Source: Pseudomonas sp. ACN8
Lineage (GTDB): Bacteria; Pseudomonadota; Gammaproteobacteria; Pseudomonadales; Pseudomonadaceae
Direction of reading: 5' to 3'
DNA length: 64,000 bases
Assembly (NCBI RefSeq): GCF_002303925.1
Contig: NZ_MRCS01000014.1
Location: forward strand, 1 to 64,000
Made by a program: the position numbers and the translations under genes. Shown one piece after another: positions 18,572 to 26,625 of the stretch. Each line of letters begins with the position of its first letter. Position 1 is the stretch's first letter. The notes beneath the pieces were generated by a model, which had not been told where the DNA came from, ran no database searches, and saw nothing but the letters and a program-made list of their open reading frames with translations.

Positions 18572-18742
18572 ATGATTCACAAAAAGCGAAAAGCTAGGCT
18601 GTTGCTCATCGTTCAGTATCATGCTGAAGCGCTTCGACTGACTGGTAATATTTCAGCCAATCAACAACGATTTCTTGATGTCGCTGCCACTCACGGCAAA
18701 AACCTTGAACCTCTGGGCTTGCTTGCCGGCAAAAGAACCTGA
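18572..18742 (+). CDS. 56-residue basic protein of unknown function
   Basis: The reading frame begins MIHKKRKARLLLIVQYHAEA and ends GLLAGKRT. It is preceded by ACAGGAGGTCC, a seven-base perfect match to the 16S anti-Shine-Dalgarno placed ideally before the ATG, and followed 16 bases after the stop by an intrinsic terminator. Such flanks are unlikely for a chance ORF. The N-terminus is basic (KKRKAR), the middle is amphipathic and there are no cysteines. I do not recognise it. Confidence 0.65.
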   Translation: MIHKKRKARLLLIVQYHAEALRLTGNISANQQRFLDVAATHGKNLEPLGLLAGKRT

Positions 18743-18757
18743 ACCTAGCTACCAAAG

Positions 18758-18780
18758 AACCGCCTGAATGGCGGTTTTTT
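18758..18780 (+). terminator. Terminator after the 56-residue ORF
   Basis: Stem AACCGCC / GGCGGTT with a 5-base loop, followed by a run of six T on the plus strand. Confidence 0.85.
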
Positions 18781-18863
18781 GTCTGCCAGCATGCTCCAGG
18801 CTGACTCGCAACATCCTGCGAAAATTCATCTTCTCTGGCGCCACGCGAAATCCTCATCTCCTG

Positions 18864-18962
18864 ACTACCCTTGAAAACCCGCAGGAAGCGGTATCCGTCA
18901 TTTCAAGGAACGACCATGTCCCTCTCCATCGTCCACAGCCGCGCCCAGATTGGCGTGGATGC
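18864..18962. repeat. Left copy of comM upstream direct repeat
   Basis: Matches 23722-23821 in front of intact comM. The last 60 bases (18903-18962 and 23762-23821) are identical; the first 40 are similar (CTACCCTT, then ACCGCAGGAAGCGGT-like with changes in the left copy). Beyond the repeat the copies diverge. Confidence 0.85.
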
Positions 18963-19289
18963 CCCCGCTGTCAATGTTGAAGTCCATCTGGCCAATGGTT
19001 TGCCATCGCTGACCATAGTCGGCCTGCCCGAGGCGGCGGTGAAGGAAAGCAAGAAACGGGTGCGCAGTGCGACCATCAATTCGGGGCTGCAGTTTCCGCC
19101 ACGGCGCATTATCCTGCGGCGCGCAAGCCCGGGCATTCGTTGGTGGTGCCGCGCGCCAATACCGATGAAGCGTGCCTCGCGTCGGGCTTGAAAGTGATTA
19201 GCAAACCCTATTCCGATTTGATGAATTGCAGGGACAACTCGCGGCGAAACGTGCGCTGTTGAATTCTTCCCCAGACGCTCACAACATGT
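18916..19289 (+). pseudogene. comM: Decayed, internally deleted comM 5' copy
   Basis: Codons 1 to about 67 align with intact comM (23775 onward), including MSLSIVHSRAQIGVDAPAV. Sequence then jumps to a part matching 24155-24239, and again to a part matching 24329-24412, so two internal segments (about 180 and 90 bp) are missing and the frame stops at 19189-19191. Differences from the intact gene are spread at codon third positions, suggesting a comM from another strain and not a fresh local duplication. It lies at the left edge of the A+T-rich defence-like cassette. Confidence 0.85.
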
Positions 19290-19366
19290 TTATTTTGCGT
19301 TGAAACACACCCAACGACTCATGATGGCGGAATGTCTTTTCCCTAGGGATTTTGCGATCCCATCTG

Positions 19367-19372
19367 TATACT
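19367..19372 (+). promoter_or_regulatory. Candidate -10 box for the left island operon
   Basis: TATACT lies 28 bases upstream of the ATG at 19400 and at a sensible distance for a short leader. No convincing -35 hexamer is visible at 17 bp spacing, so the call is weak. Confidence 0.3.
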
Positions 19373-19399
19373 CTGCGCACTTTTTTCCCGTGATCAGCC

Positions 19400-20290
19400 A
19401 TGACCTCTATAGAAGAATATCTCAAGGAAAAGCACGGCAAGCCGGTCGTTTCCAGACTTGAGCACAGAATTAGAGGCGGCGCGAACAACGCAAAGGGCAA
19501 TACCTTTGAGACAGATTTTGCCGTGCACACCATTGCGCAGCTCTATGTTTTAGGTGGCGATCACAAAAGCACAGAAATTCTGACCCAGGCTGTTGACTTA
19601 GTAGATGACCTGGTGTGCGAAAACCCTACTTTGGGCACAAAAGAGAATTATCAGCTGAAAAACTCCCCAACTATTCGATGGGGGTCGGGAATTGCGGACG
19701 ACTTTGCCATCCAGCAAGATGTAAATACTAATTTCTACAACATACCAAGCTCAAAAACTATTCTTGTAATTTCTGATGAAAACTGCCATCGCAGACTGAC
19801 TAAAAAAATTCCAGAAATTATCAAGACACATTCTGCCTGCGTGTACTTTAAATCTGAGACGTTCAATTCACTGCTTGCTAGCAATGACCCGCAGATTCAG
19901 CCATTTAAAGAGCTATGCGCATTCCCAAACGACCCAGATAAAGTAACCACCGTATGGCAAGCACTCAATGGGGCTTGGACTACAAACAGAGCAAATAGCG
20001 TAACGGCTCTTAAAATTGTTGAGGCAGCGGCGCAAGGCTTTAAACCCTACTATTTCAAACTCAATGCGGGCGCCGACATCCCAGAATCCTTGAAGGCTAT
20101 CCTTGACAAAGTCGACGGACTAAGCTATAGCGTATGCAACGGTTTCCTTGTGTACGATATAAAAGGATGTCTTGAAGGAACGATACAAATCGACTCGGAC
20201 AGCCTAAACGAATTGGAAACAAAGCTGTCTAACAATCCAGTGACTGACTGGAGTAGCTTCATCGATGTTATTAGCCGGGGTGATGTATGA
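19400..20290 (+). CDS. Unknown island protein with possible PD-(D/E)xK nuclease motif
   Basis: A 296-residue soluble protein I cannot assign to a named family. The N-terminal 100 residues have a pattern resembling restriction-type nucleases: E37 in GNTFETDFAVHTIAQLY, the acidic VDDLV (D69/D70), then NYQLKNS (Q85, K87) like the (D/E/Q)xK half-motif. The function is inference from spacing only. The rest shows alternating helices and strands without known motifs. It overlaps the next gene by ATGA (20287-20290), so the two are translationally coupled. Base composition is clearly more A+T-rich than the core, indicating acquisition. Confidence 0.8.
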   Translation: MTSIEEYLKEKHGKPVVSRLEHRIRGGANNAKGNTFETDFAVHTIAQLYVLGGDHKSTEILTQAVDLVDDLVCENPTLGTKENYQLKNSPTIRWGSGIADDFAIQQDVNTNFYNIPSSKTILVISDENCHRRLTKKIPEIIKTHSACVYFKSETFNSLLASNDPQIQPFKELCAFPNDPDKVTTVWQALNGAWTTNRANSVTALKIVEAAAQGFKPYYFKLNAGADIPESLKAILDKVDGLSYSVCNGFLVYDIKGCLEGTIQIDSDSLNELETKLSNNPVTDWSSFIDVISRGDV

Positions 20291-21009
20291 TAACTAAAGT
20301 CGCAGTAGCAGAAAATGCCGAGCGCACTTGGGCTTATCCTAATGAACAACGCAGTATCGATATGCTTTCTAGCCTGCTCGATACTTCGTCCCCTCCAAAG
20401 GCTTATCAGGACACGATGTATCGAATTGGTCAGTTGCTGGCCGAAAAGCTCTATGATGAACAAAAAATATCGTCTAAGAGCAAGATTTGTATCGTGTCCA
20501 CTGTAGAGGATGCGGACTTCTTATCGAAAGGTGTATATGACACCCTCGCTGATAAGGTGCAAGAACTCTATTTTGTTTGCGTTTGGAACCAACGTGAAAG
20601 CATGTTTGAGGGCAGCGCTACCGTTGCCCCAATCATTCGTAAATTTATGCAACCAGGCTATGAGAACTCCGATGAGATGATTGTAGTAAAATCTATTATC
20701 TCTGGTTCTTGTGTAGTAAAAACGAATATTACTGCACTTTTTGACAAAATTCGACCAAAGAAAATTCATGTAGTTTCGCCAGTAATGCATGAAGATTCAG
20801 CGAGAAAACTGTTGAAAGAATTCCCAAGCAGCTACTCTGGGCTGTTCGATTTTGAATTCTTAGCAAAAGACAGAGATCGCGATAATAACACTGGCGAGAT
20901 AAGACCGGGAATTGGTGGCAATGTATATGAAAGACTTGGTTTCTCCAATCAAGCGGACAAGAACCAATATTGGCCAAAGCTCGTGAAATCCATGCTACAC
21001 GCGATGTAA
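20287..21009 (+). CDS. Uracil-phosphoribosyltransferase-like island protein
   Basis: A 240-residue protein. From residue 130 the order of motifs resembles the UPRTase end: VVKSIISGS where UPRTase has VVDPMLATGGS, then IRPKKIHVVSPVMHEDSARK, then a D-rich loop and GEIRPGIGGNVYERLGF, like YIVPGLGDAGDRLFG. The PRPP loop lacks the usual DxxxATGGS residues, so catalysis may be altered or lost. It is coupled to the putative nuclease gene upstream and followed by a strong terminator. The role is unknown; a nucleotide-sensing or modifying partner in phage defence is a plausible inference. Confidence 0.75.
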   Translation: MITKVAVAENAERTWAYPNEQRSIDMLSSLLDTSSPPKAYQDTMYRIGQLLAEKLYDEQKISSKSKICIVSTVEDADFLSKGVYDTLADKVQELYFVCVWNQRESMFEGSATVAPIIRKFMQPGYENSDEMIVVKSIISGSCVVKTNITALFDKIRPKKIHVVSPVMHEDSARKLLKEFPSSYSGLFDFEFLAKDRDRDNNTGEIRPGIGGNVYERLGFSNQADKNQYWPKLVKSMLHAM

Positions 21010-21021
21010 CTTAATATCATG

Positions 21022-21053
21022 AAAAGGCCCGCCAATGCTGCGGGCCTTTTTTT
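21022..21053 (+). terminator. Terminator between the convergent island operons
   Basis: An 11-bp stem AAAAGGCCCGC / GCGGGCCTTTT with a 7-base loop and a run of seven T on the plus strand. The A-run on the other side gives some function for the opposing HNH operon. Confidence 0.88.
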
Positions 21054-21114
21054 GTATCTAACACCAAATCCCCCACACGTGCCCGCGAAATCCAACTGGA
21101 ATTTCTTATACCTC

Positions 21115-22017
21115 TTATGGCGGGGCTGGAGGTGACGATTTCCGAAAACCTTTGCTGCTGGGGCCGCCCGGTCGTGAAATCTTGGTATTAGCATATACAA
21201 CGAAGTCTGGACACGCGGCTAGTCCATGCCATAGTCGACTATCCCATGCGTTGCATCCAAGCTTATCCCTAGCTTCGTCATACCTTCGCTTCAACACCCC
21301 ATCGAGAGCCTTCTGCGTCACTCCACCAGGATAATATTGACGTAACTCTCCAATCAGCCCGCTAACTGTACTAGATGCCTCACCTTTGAATCTTTCGATA
21401 AGTCCAAGCCGGTCAAGATGCTGATGCGCAATTGCACCTGCCTGGCTGAACTTACCCTCACCTCCACCATAGTATTGAATAGAAAGCCTTCCGTTGTTAA
21501 CGGTAACCTTGCAGTGTAGCAAGGCCTCCTCATTATCTACGGTGAAGTAGGGATGACAATAAATCAGGTGATTTTTGTCGAAATAATTTGATTTTCTCTG
21601 ATTGCAGCCATAGCAGATATAGAGCAGATTTTCGTGATAAACGGAATACTCTGGAAAATAGTCCTTGGGCATATAGTGATCCCAAGTTTTCGGATCGTTC
21701 AACATGCAGTACGCGCATCGCTGCACATTAATATCTGCTTGTGACTGTAAGGATTTTAGAATGGCATCCTTATGCGAGGATAATTCCTTGGTGTTAACAG
21801 CATAGCACGACTTCAGAGCCTCAGACGCCTTGTCAGTCCAAGCCTGCTCTATGGGCGTATGAAACCCCTTTAATATTGTTGCATATGACTTGCAAAGAGC
21901 TAATACGTCAACTTTCACCGCCATTAGCTCGGCTCTTGTCTTCAAATTCTTATTGCCAATAATTTTTTGGAAATAACTGTCAACGTCGAGACTATTTGCT
22001 GCTAGTTGATATCTCAT
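21115..22017 (-). CDS. HNH endonuclease of a Septu-like two-gene system (PtuB-like)
   Basis: A 300-residue protein with a central zinc-type HNH core: C101/C104 in CAYC, D113-H114 in WDHYMPK, N130, then C135/C138, N139 and K142 in CYGCNQRK. The N-terminal 95 residues are helical. The C-terminal half has no motif I know and ends in a Pro/Ser-rich tail. It overlaps the upstream ATPase gene by four bases (ATGA, 22014-22017). The ATPase plus HNH pairing is that of Septu PtuA/PtuB and the retron Ec78 effector; assignment to those families is inference from motifs and order. Confidence 0.8.
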   Translation of the reverse strand: MRYQLAANSLDVDSYFQKIIGNKNLKTRAELMAVKVDVLALCKSYATILKGFHTPIEQAWTDKASEALKSCYAVNTKELSSHKDAILKSLQSQADINVQRCAYCMLNDPKTWDHYMPKDYFPEYSVYHENLLYICYGCNQRKSNYFDKNHLIYCHPYFTVDNEEALLHCKVTVNNGRLSIQYYGGGEGKFSQAGAIAHQHLDRLGLIERFKGEASSTVSGLIGELRQYYPGGVTQKALDGVLKRRYDEARDKLGCNAWDSRLWHGLAACPDFVVYANTKISRPGGPSSKGFRKSSPPAPP

Positions 22018-23510
22018 TGCAGCGATGCCTTTCCTTCCCCTAGCGACTCGAGGTAAATGTCAGCACTTAAACTCAATTGATTGCTGAAAATGGCGCGTAC
22101 AGCTTCAACATCTTGGTTCGCTTCACTATACATACGGTCCAGCACCGAACGATAGTCGCGGTCAGCCTCAGTAGAAGAGAAGACAAACTTGGTTAACTCT
22201 GACAAACTTTCTCCAAATGTCTGAAAAGTAGGTTTCAAAACCATTGGAGTCATCCGATCCCGACGAATTACATGGACACACTCCATGGGGAGTTGTTGGA
22301 TTACCAAGGGCGAATGCGTAGCAATAATGGCAAACGAATCCTGACTTTCCAGAATTTCGCTGAGCGTATTCAGGAGACCAGTAAGCAATTGAGGATGCAG
22401 ATGCAACTCTGGCTCGTCAAATAGAATTAATGTACGGCGGTCAATTTTTGAAAGTATATGAAATACACAATTTAGAGCCAGCCGTTGTCCGGCGCTTAAA
22501 CGTTCGTAAAGGTTTTTATTATTCTCCGGCTCATCGATAAAAGTATCCAAATCATCAATTCGAACGAGATTCCCAAGAACTTTTTTCAGTAGATCTCGCT
22601 TTTCATCGGAAAGGCTGGCGAGCGTTGTTTGAATTTCCTCCAGAAGATCCTCTTTGCTCTTGAGGCGTCCTCGATGATGTTGCAGCCCACAATAGCTGTA
22701 TTTAAATTTTTCACCCTGCAACTGCGTCGGGCGTTCAAATTCGTCAAATGCACTAAACGATACAGCTACAACGCCATATATTGAAGGAACAGGATTAATA
22801 ACATCATCGCCTTGAAGCGCAGATCGCTTTGCCTTTAGAGCCTGCTTTGAAAAACGGCTCATCAACATTGCAAGCCTTGCCATCACTTGCGTTTTTCCGA
22901 CACCGTTTAGCCCAACAATCGACTGCATGCGGCGAGGTGCGCCAAGTTTAGAGTAGAAGTCAAAGTGGAATTCATGCGGAGCACTCGCTCCCTCGAGTAG
23001 TACTTTTGCAGTAAATGCATTTATTAATTGCTGTTCGGCGCCAAAGCGAATCCCTGCGTCGTCGAGTAATTCGCGAGCTTCCGGCTCTCTAAGTAGAGAA
23101 ATCTGAAAGCAAGGCTGCTCTTGGAACCGAAGTTTTACATCAAGTAAAAATGAGGCATCGCTAAGTGTTTTCAGAACATCACGAGCCATTTCCATGTCAA
23201 GCCTGGCTAGTCCATCGTAATACTTTTTGCTTGAGCTGAGCGAGCATATCGACTCGAGAAGCGCCCGTGGAACCAACGCGCCGGGCTGCACCTCTTGAAA
23301 CGGTCTATTCTCCAAGCCTTCAGCCTGACCGCCCTTCATTATTTTTATTTGGTTAAGCTCTACTTGAATGTTCCCACTCAACCTTAAGCGCACACCAAAA
23401 AGCGTATAGTAGGAGTAATCATTCCAACCGTCTCGCGCAAGTAGAAGATGAGGATAGGGAGCATCTGACGGTGCCCCTACGAAAAATCGACTGCAGATAT
23501 AGATGTCCAT
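22014..23510 (-). CDS. AAA/ABC-type ATPase of a Septu-like system (PtuA-like)
   Basis: A 498-residue OLD/PtuA-style ATPase. Walker A is GLNGVGKT (200-207), the ABC-like signature is LSAGQR (338-343), Walker B is LILFDEPELHLHP (361-373) and the switch is ATHSPLVIQQ (397-406). About 185 residues precede the P-loop domain, unusual for a minimal PtuA, and start MDIYICSRFFVGAP. No TOPRIM domain follows, separating it from OLD nucleases. No clear RBS precedes the ATG. The gene is A+T-rich and divergent from comM across 264 bases. Confidence 0.82.
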   Translation of the reverse strand: MDIYICSRFFVGAPSDAPYPHLLLARDGWNDYSYYTLFGVRLRLSGNIQVELNQIKIMKGGQAEGLENRPFQEVQPGALVPRALLESICSLSSSKKYYDGLARLDMEMARDVLKTLSDASFLLDVKLRFQEQPCFQISLLREPEARELLDDAGIRFGAEQQLINAFTAKVLLEGASAPHEFHFDFYSKLGAPRRMQSIVGLNGVGKTQVMARLAMLMSRFSKQALKAKRSALQGDDVINPVPSIYGVVAVSFSAFDEFERPTQLQGEKFKYSYCGLQHHRGRLKSKEDLLEEIQTTLASLSDEKRDLLKKVLGNLVRIDDLDTFIDEPENNKNLYERLSAGQRLALNCVFHILSKIDRRTLILFDEPELHLHPQLLTGLLNTLSEILESQDSFAIIATHSPLVIQQLPMECVHVIRRDRMTPMVLKPTFQTFGESLSELTKFVFSSTEADRDYRSVLDRMYSEANQDVEAVRAIFSNQLSLSADIYLESLGEGKASLQ

Positions 23511-23721
23511 TGGGAGACGCTAGCAGGAACGAGTATGTTTCGTCTAGGCTGTGGTATTCGAGAGACAGCAAACTGGACAGATCTATTTGAAAATAGTGTT
23601 CCATGCGCCACTCGACACTCACAATTAAGTTCATTCCTAGGCTTAGTCGGCATCCTGCGCGTCGCAAACAGGTCACTGACACCCCTTGTAAACCTATCTT
23701 CGAGCATATCGTTCTTTTTCA

Positions 23722-23821
23722 ACTACCCTTCAAAAACCGCAGGAAGCGGTCCAACGTCAGCTCAAGGAACGACCATGTCCCTCTCCATCGTCCACAGCCG
23801 CGCCCAGATTGGCGTGGATGC
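23722..23821. repeat. Right copy of comM upstream direct repeat
   Basis: Partner of 18864-18962. The pair encloses the two convergent operons and could be the result, or the substrate, of homologous recombination. Confidence 0.85.
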
Positions 23822-25268
23822 GCCCGCCGTTACCGTCGAAGTCCATCTGGCCAACGGTCTGCCCTCACTGACAATGGTCGGCTTGCCTGAAGCGGCGGTG
23901 AAAGAAAGCAAGGACCGGGTGCGCAGCGCGATCATCAATTCGGGGCTGCAATTTCCAGCGCGACGGATCACGCTGAATCTGGCGCCGGCGGATTTGCCCA
24001 AGGATGGCGGGCGATTCGATCTGGCAATTGCGCTGGGGATTCTCTCGGCCAGCGTGCAGGTGCCGACGCTGACACTGGATGACGTGGAGTGTTTGGGGGA
24101 GCTGGCGCTTTCCGGCGCAGTGCGGCCGGTCCGCGGGGTGCTACCGGCGGCATTGGCGGCGCGCAAGGCCGGGCGCTGGTTGATGGTGCCGCAGGCGAAT
24201 GCCGAAGAGGCTTGCCTGGCGTCGGGGTTGAAGGTCATTGCAGTGGACCATCTGCTGCAGGCGGTGGCGCACTTCAATGGGCACACCCCCATCGAGCCTT
24301 ACGTTTCCAACGGTTTGCTCTACGCCAGCAAACCCTATCCCGACTTGAACGAAGTTCAGGGGCAAATGGCGGCCAAACGCGCGCTGCTGATTGCAGCAGC
24401 GGGTGCGCATAACCTGCTGTTCAGCGGGCCACCGGGTACGGGCAAGACACTGCTGGCGAGCCGATTACCAGGGCTGCTGCCACCCCTGGCCGAGAGCGAA
24501 GCACTGGAAGTCGCAGCGATTCAATCCGTCGCCAGTTGTGTGCCACTGAGCCATTGGCCGCAGCGCCCCTTCCGACAACCACACCATTCCGCCTCAGGAC
24601 CGGCACTGGTGGGCGGTGGCTCGAAACCACAACCGGGCGAAATCACCCTCGCTCACCATGGCGTGTTGTTCCTCGATGAACTCCCGGAATTTGATCGCAA
24701 GGTATTGGAGGTATTGAGAGAGCCACTGGAATCCGGCCACATCGTAATTTCCCGCGCCAAGGACCGCGTACGCTTCCCGGCGCGCTTTCAATTGGTCGCC
24801 GCGATGAATCCCTGCCCCTGTGGATATCTTGGCGAACCGAGTGGCCGTTGTTCCTGTACGCCGGACATGGTTCAGCGCTATCGCAACAAACTGTCGGGGC
24901 CACTGCTGGATCGTATTGATCTGCACCTGACGGTTGCTCGCGAAGCCACGACATTGAATCCTGCGTTAAAACCCGGCGACGACACTGCCACCGCCGCCGA
25001 GTTGGTTGCCGACGCACGAGAACGGCAACAAAAGCGCCAAGGCTGTGCCAATGCCTTTCTCGACTTGCCGGGCCTGCGCAGTTACTGCAAGTTATCCACA
25101 ACAGACGAAACCTGGCTGGAGACGGCGTGTGAACGACTGACCTTGTCACTGCGAGCGGCCCATCGACTGCTCAAAGTAGCGCGCACTCTTGCGGACCTTG
25201 AACAAGTCGATGAGATCAGACGCGAGCACTTGGCCGAAGCGCTGCAATATCGGCCAACAACACTTTAG
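23775..25268 (+). CDS. comM: ComM/YifB AAA+ helicase
   Basis: A 497-residue Mg-chelatase-like AAA+ protein, hexameric helicase driving branch migration during natural transformation. The N-terminal Lon-S5-like domain runs about 1-190. Walker A is GPPGTGKTLLASR near residues 219-231, Walker B is GVLFLDELPEF, and CPCGYLGEPSGRCSC is the zinc-like loop typical of ComM. The frame is open for 80 codons further upstream, but MSLSIVHSRAQIGVDA is the family N-terminus and is repeated in the decayed copy. comM is a known integration site in other bacteria. Confidence 0.95.
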   Translation: MSLSIVHSRAQIGVDAPAVTVEVHLANGLPSLTMVGLPEAAVKESKDRVRSAIINSGLQFPARRITLNLAPADLPKDGGRFDLAIALGILSASVQVPTLTLDDVECLGELALSGAVRPVRGVLPAALAARKAGRWLMVPQANAEEACLASGLKVIAVDHLLQAVAHFNGHTPIEPYVSNGLLYASKPYPDLNEVQGQMAAKRALLIAAAGAHNLLFSGPPGTGKTLLASRLPGLLPPLAESEALEVAAIQSVASCVPLSHWPQRPFRQPHHSASGPALVGGGSKPQPGEITLAHHGVLFLDELPEFDRKVLEVLREPLESGHIVISRAKDRVRFPARFQLVAAMNPCPCGYLGEPSGRCSCTPDMVQRYRNKLSGPLLDRIDLHLTVAREATTLNPALKPGDDTATAAELVADARERQQKRQGCANAFLDLPGLRSYCKLSTTDETWLETACERLTLSLRAAHRLLKVARTLADLEQVDEIRREHLAEALQYRPTTL

Positions 25269-25274
25269 TCAGCG

Positions 25275-26489
25275 TCACCCCTTGCTGAGATCAACCAACG
25301 GCGTCTGCCGCACCTCAGTCTCCCGCCCACCCTGGATCTCGCTCACCTGCTTCAACGCCTTATCCACAGCGGTCTTATCCGCCAGCAAGGCGTAGCTGAT
25401 GCGGAACTGCTTCTGCTCCTTCGGCCCGATCATTGGCACCAGGTTCAGTGGCCGCTGATACCGGCGGTTGTAGGAAAAACTCGTGCCTGGCTCCAGCCCC
25501 GTGACATAGCCCTGCCCTTGGGTATCGGTGTTTTTCCACAAGGAGAACACCGGCAGTGTTTGAGTGTTGAAGCCGACCGAGACGCCCAGGCTGCCGGCCT
25601 TGTTATACAGGACGGTCAATGTATCGCCCTTGGCATCGGCGTACGGCACTACGTTGTAAACCGTTTCGTCGTAGTCCTTGGTGGGTCCTCGATAGGTTTG
25701 CCAGTCCGGTAAATCGCTTTTGGCTTTATCGTTGAACGGCGACACCTGTTTCACCGGCGCGGCGAAGCGGGCGCCCTGCTCCAGGAACGGGGTGCTGAAG
25801 TTACTGTGATACAGCGCCTGGTATTCCTTCGGATAGTCGCCGTTGTTGGTCAGGGTGTCGTTGAGGGCGAACGCTACGCTACCGGGCTCGGTGACCAGTT
25901 CGGTCGCGACCGAGAAGTCGACTTTCTTGAAAGCCTGCTCTTTCAGCTCGCCGCGCAGGCTGATGGCGTACGGCGGTTTTTCATCAATGTGCAGGGTGAC
26001 TTTATTGGCCGGGATATTGGCAGCACGACCGTGCAGGGTCAGCAGTTCGCCGTTGTCGATGCCGGGGTGGCCGACCCATTCGTAGCCACAGCGGGTGACC
26101 AGCTCATTGAAGCCTTCCAGCCAGCCCAGGCCACCACGGCCGTTGAGCTCGATGAAGGACGGATTGACCACTTCCTTGACTGGCGAATCCCAACCCATGC
26201 GCACGTTACCGACCGAGGCCTGCAGGACGTTCATGCCGCGAGTAGGAACTACCGAAAGTTTCATCGTGCCGTTATCGATGTCGACGATGCTGACACCTTC
26301 CTGCCGACCTCCGTGCAAGGTGCGCAGGGTCACGCTGAAGGGTTTGTCGGTTTTTACGCCGAGTTGCTGGCTGGTGATTTGCCAGTTCTGGGCGGCTTTG
26401 TCGGTGTCGAGCAGGGCGTAATCCCAGGCCACGGCGTGGGAGGCAGCGGACAGTGCGCTGAGGGCAACGAAGAGTTTGAGTGGAGTCAT
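25275..26489 (-). CDS. Secreted DUF4432/aldose-1-epimerase-like protein
   Basis: A 404-residue protein with signal peptide MTPLKLFVALSALSAASHAVA, hence probably periplasmic. The mature part fits the galactose-mutarotase-like fold of DUF4432: VVPTRGMNVLQA, GGLGWLEGFNELVTRCGYEW, TLHGRAANIPA, then YQALYHSNFS with a conserved histidine and GLEPGTSFSYNRR near the end. The substrate sugar is unknown. Start at 26489 is supported by the signal peptide and an AAGAAAG box; an open frame upstream is not credible. The adjacent LysR gene reads in the same direction upstream. Confidence 0.85.
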   Translation of the reverse strand: MTPLKLFVALSALSAASHAVAWDYALLDTDKAAQNWQITSQQLGVKTDKPFSVTLRTLHGGRQEGVSIVDIDNGTMKLSVVPTRGMNVLQASVGNVRMGWDSPVKEVVNPSFIELNGRGGLGWLEGFNELVTRCGYEWVGHPGIDNGELLTLHGRAANIPANKVTLHIDEKPPYAISLRGELKEQAFKKVDFSVATELVTEPGSVAFALNDTLTNNGDYPKEYQALYHSNFSTPFLEQGARFAAPVKQVSPFNDKAKSDLPDWQTYRGPTKDYDETVYNVVPYADAKGDTLTVLYNKAGSLGVSVGFNTQTLPVFSLWKNTDTQGQGYVTGLEPGTSFSYNRRYQRPLNLVPMIGPKEQKQFRISYALLADKTAVDKALKQVSEIQGGRETEVRQTPLVDLSKG

Positions 26490-26625
26490 GGCAACAGCCT
26501 TTCTTGGAGTTGTGCGATTTTTATAGACCTGAAGAAACGTTTCAGCAAGCATAAAAATCGAAACATCGATGGCAAATGCCAAGAAAGACAATTGCCTGAA
26601 GCCGTCATTGCGCCGGCTTCATCGT

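Noticed and set aside
18606..18857. 83-codon minus-strand frame opposite the 56-residue ORF
   Set aside because: It crosses the intrinsic terminator, lacks an RBS and has no recognisable content; the plus-strand ORF has far better signals.
18916..19289. A functional second ComM
   Set aside because: Two internal deletions and an in-frame stop remove most of the protein including the AAA+ core.
21115..23510. OLD-family nuclease or Gabija GajA
   Set aside because: The ATPase lacks a C-terminal TOPRIM domain, and the partner is an HNH protein and not a UvrD-like helicase.
23535..23774. In-frame 80-codon extension upstream of comM
   Set aside because: Sequence is A+T-rich island DNA and not ComM-like; MSLSIVHSRAQ is the family start and is shared with the decayed copy.
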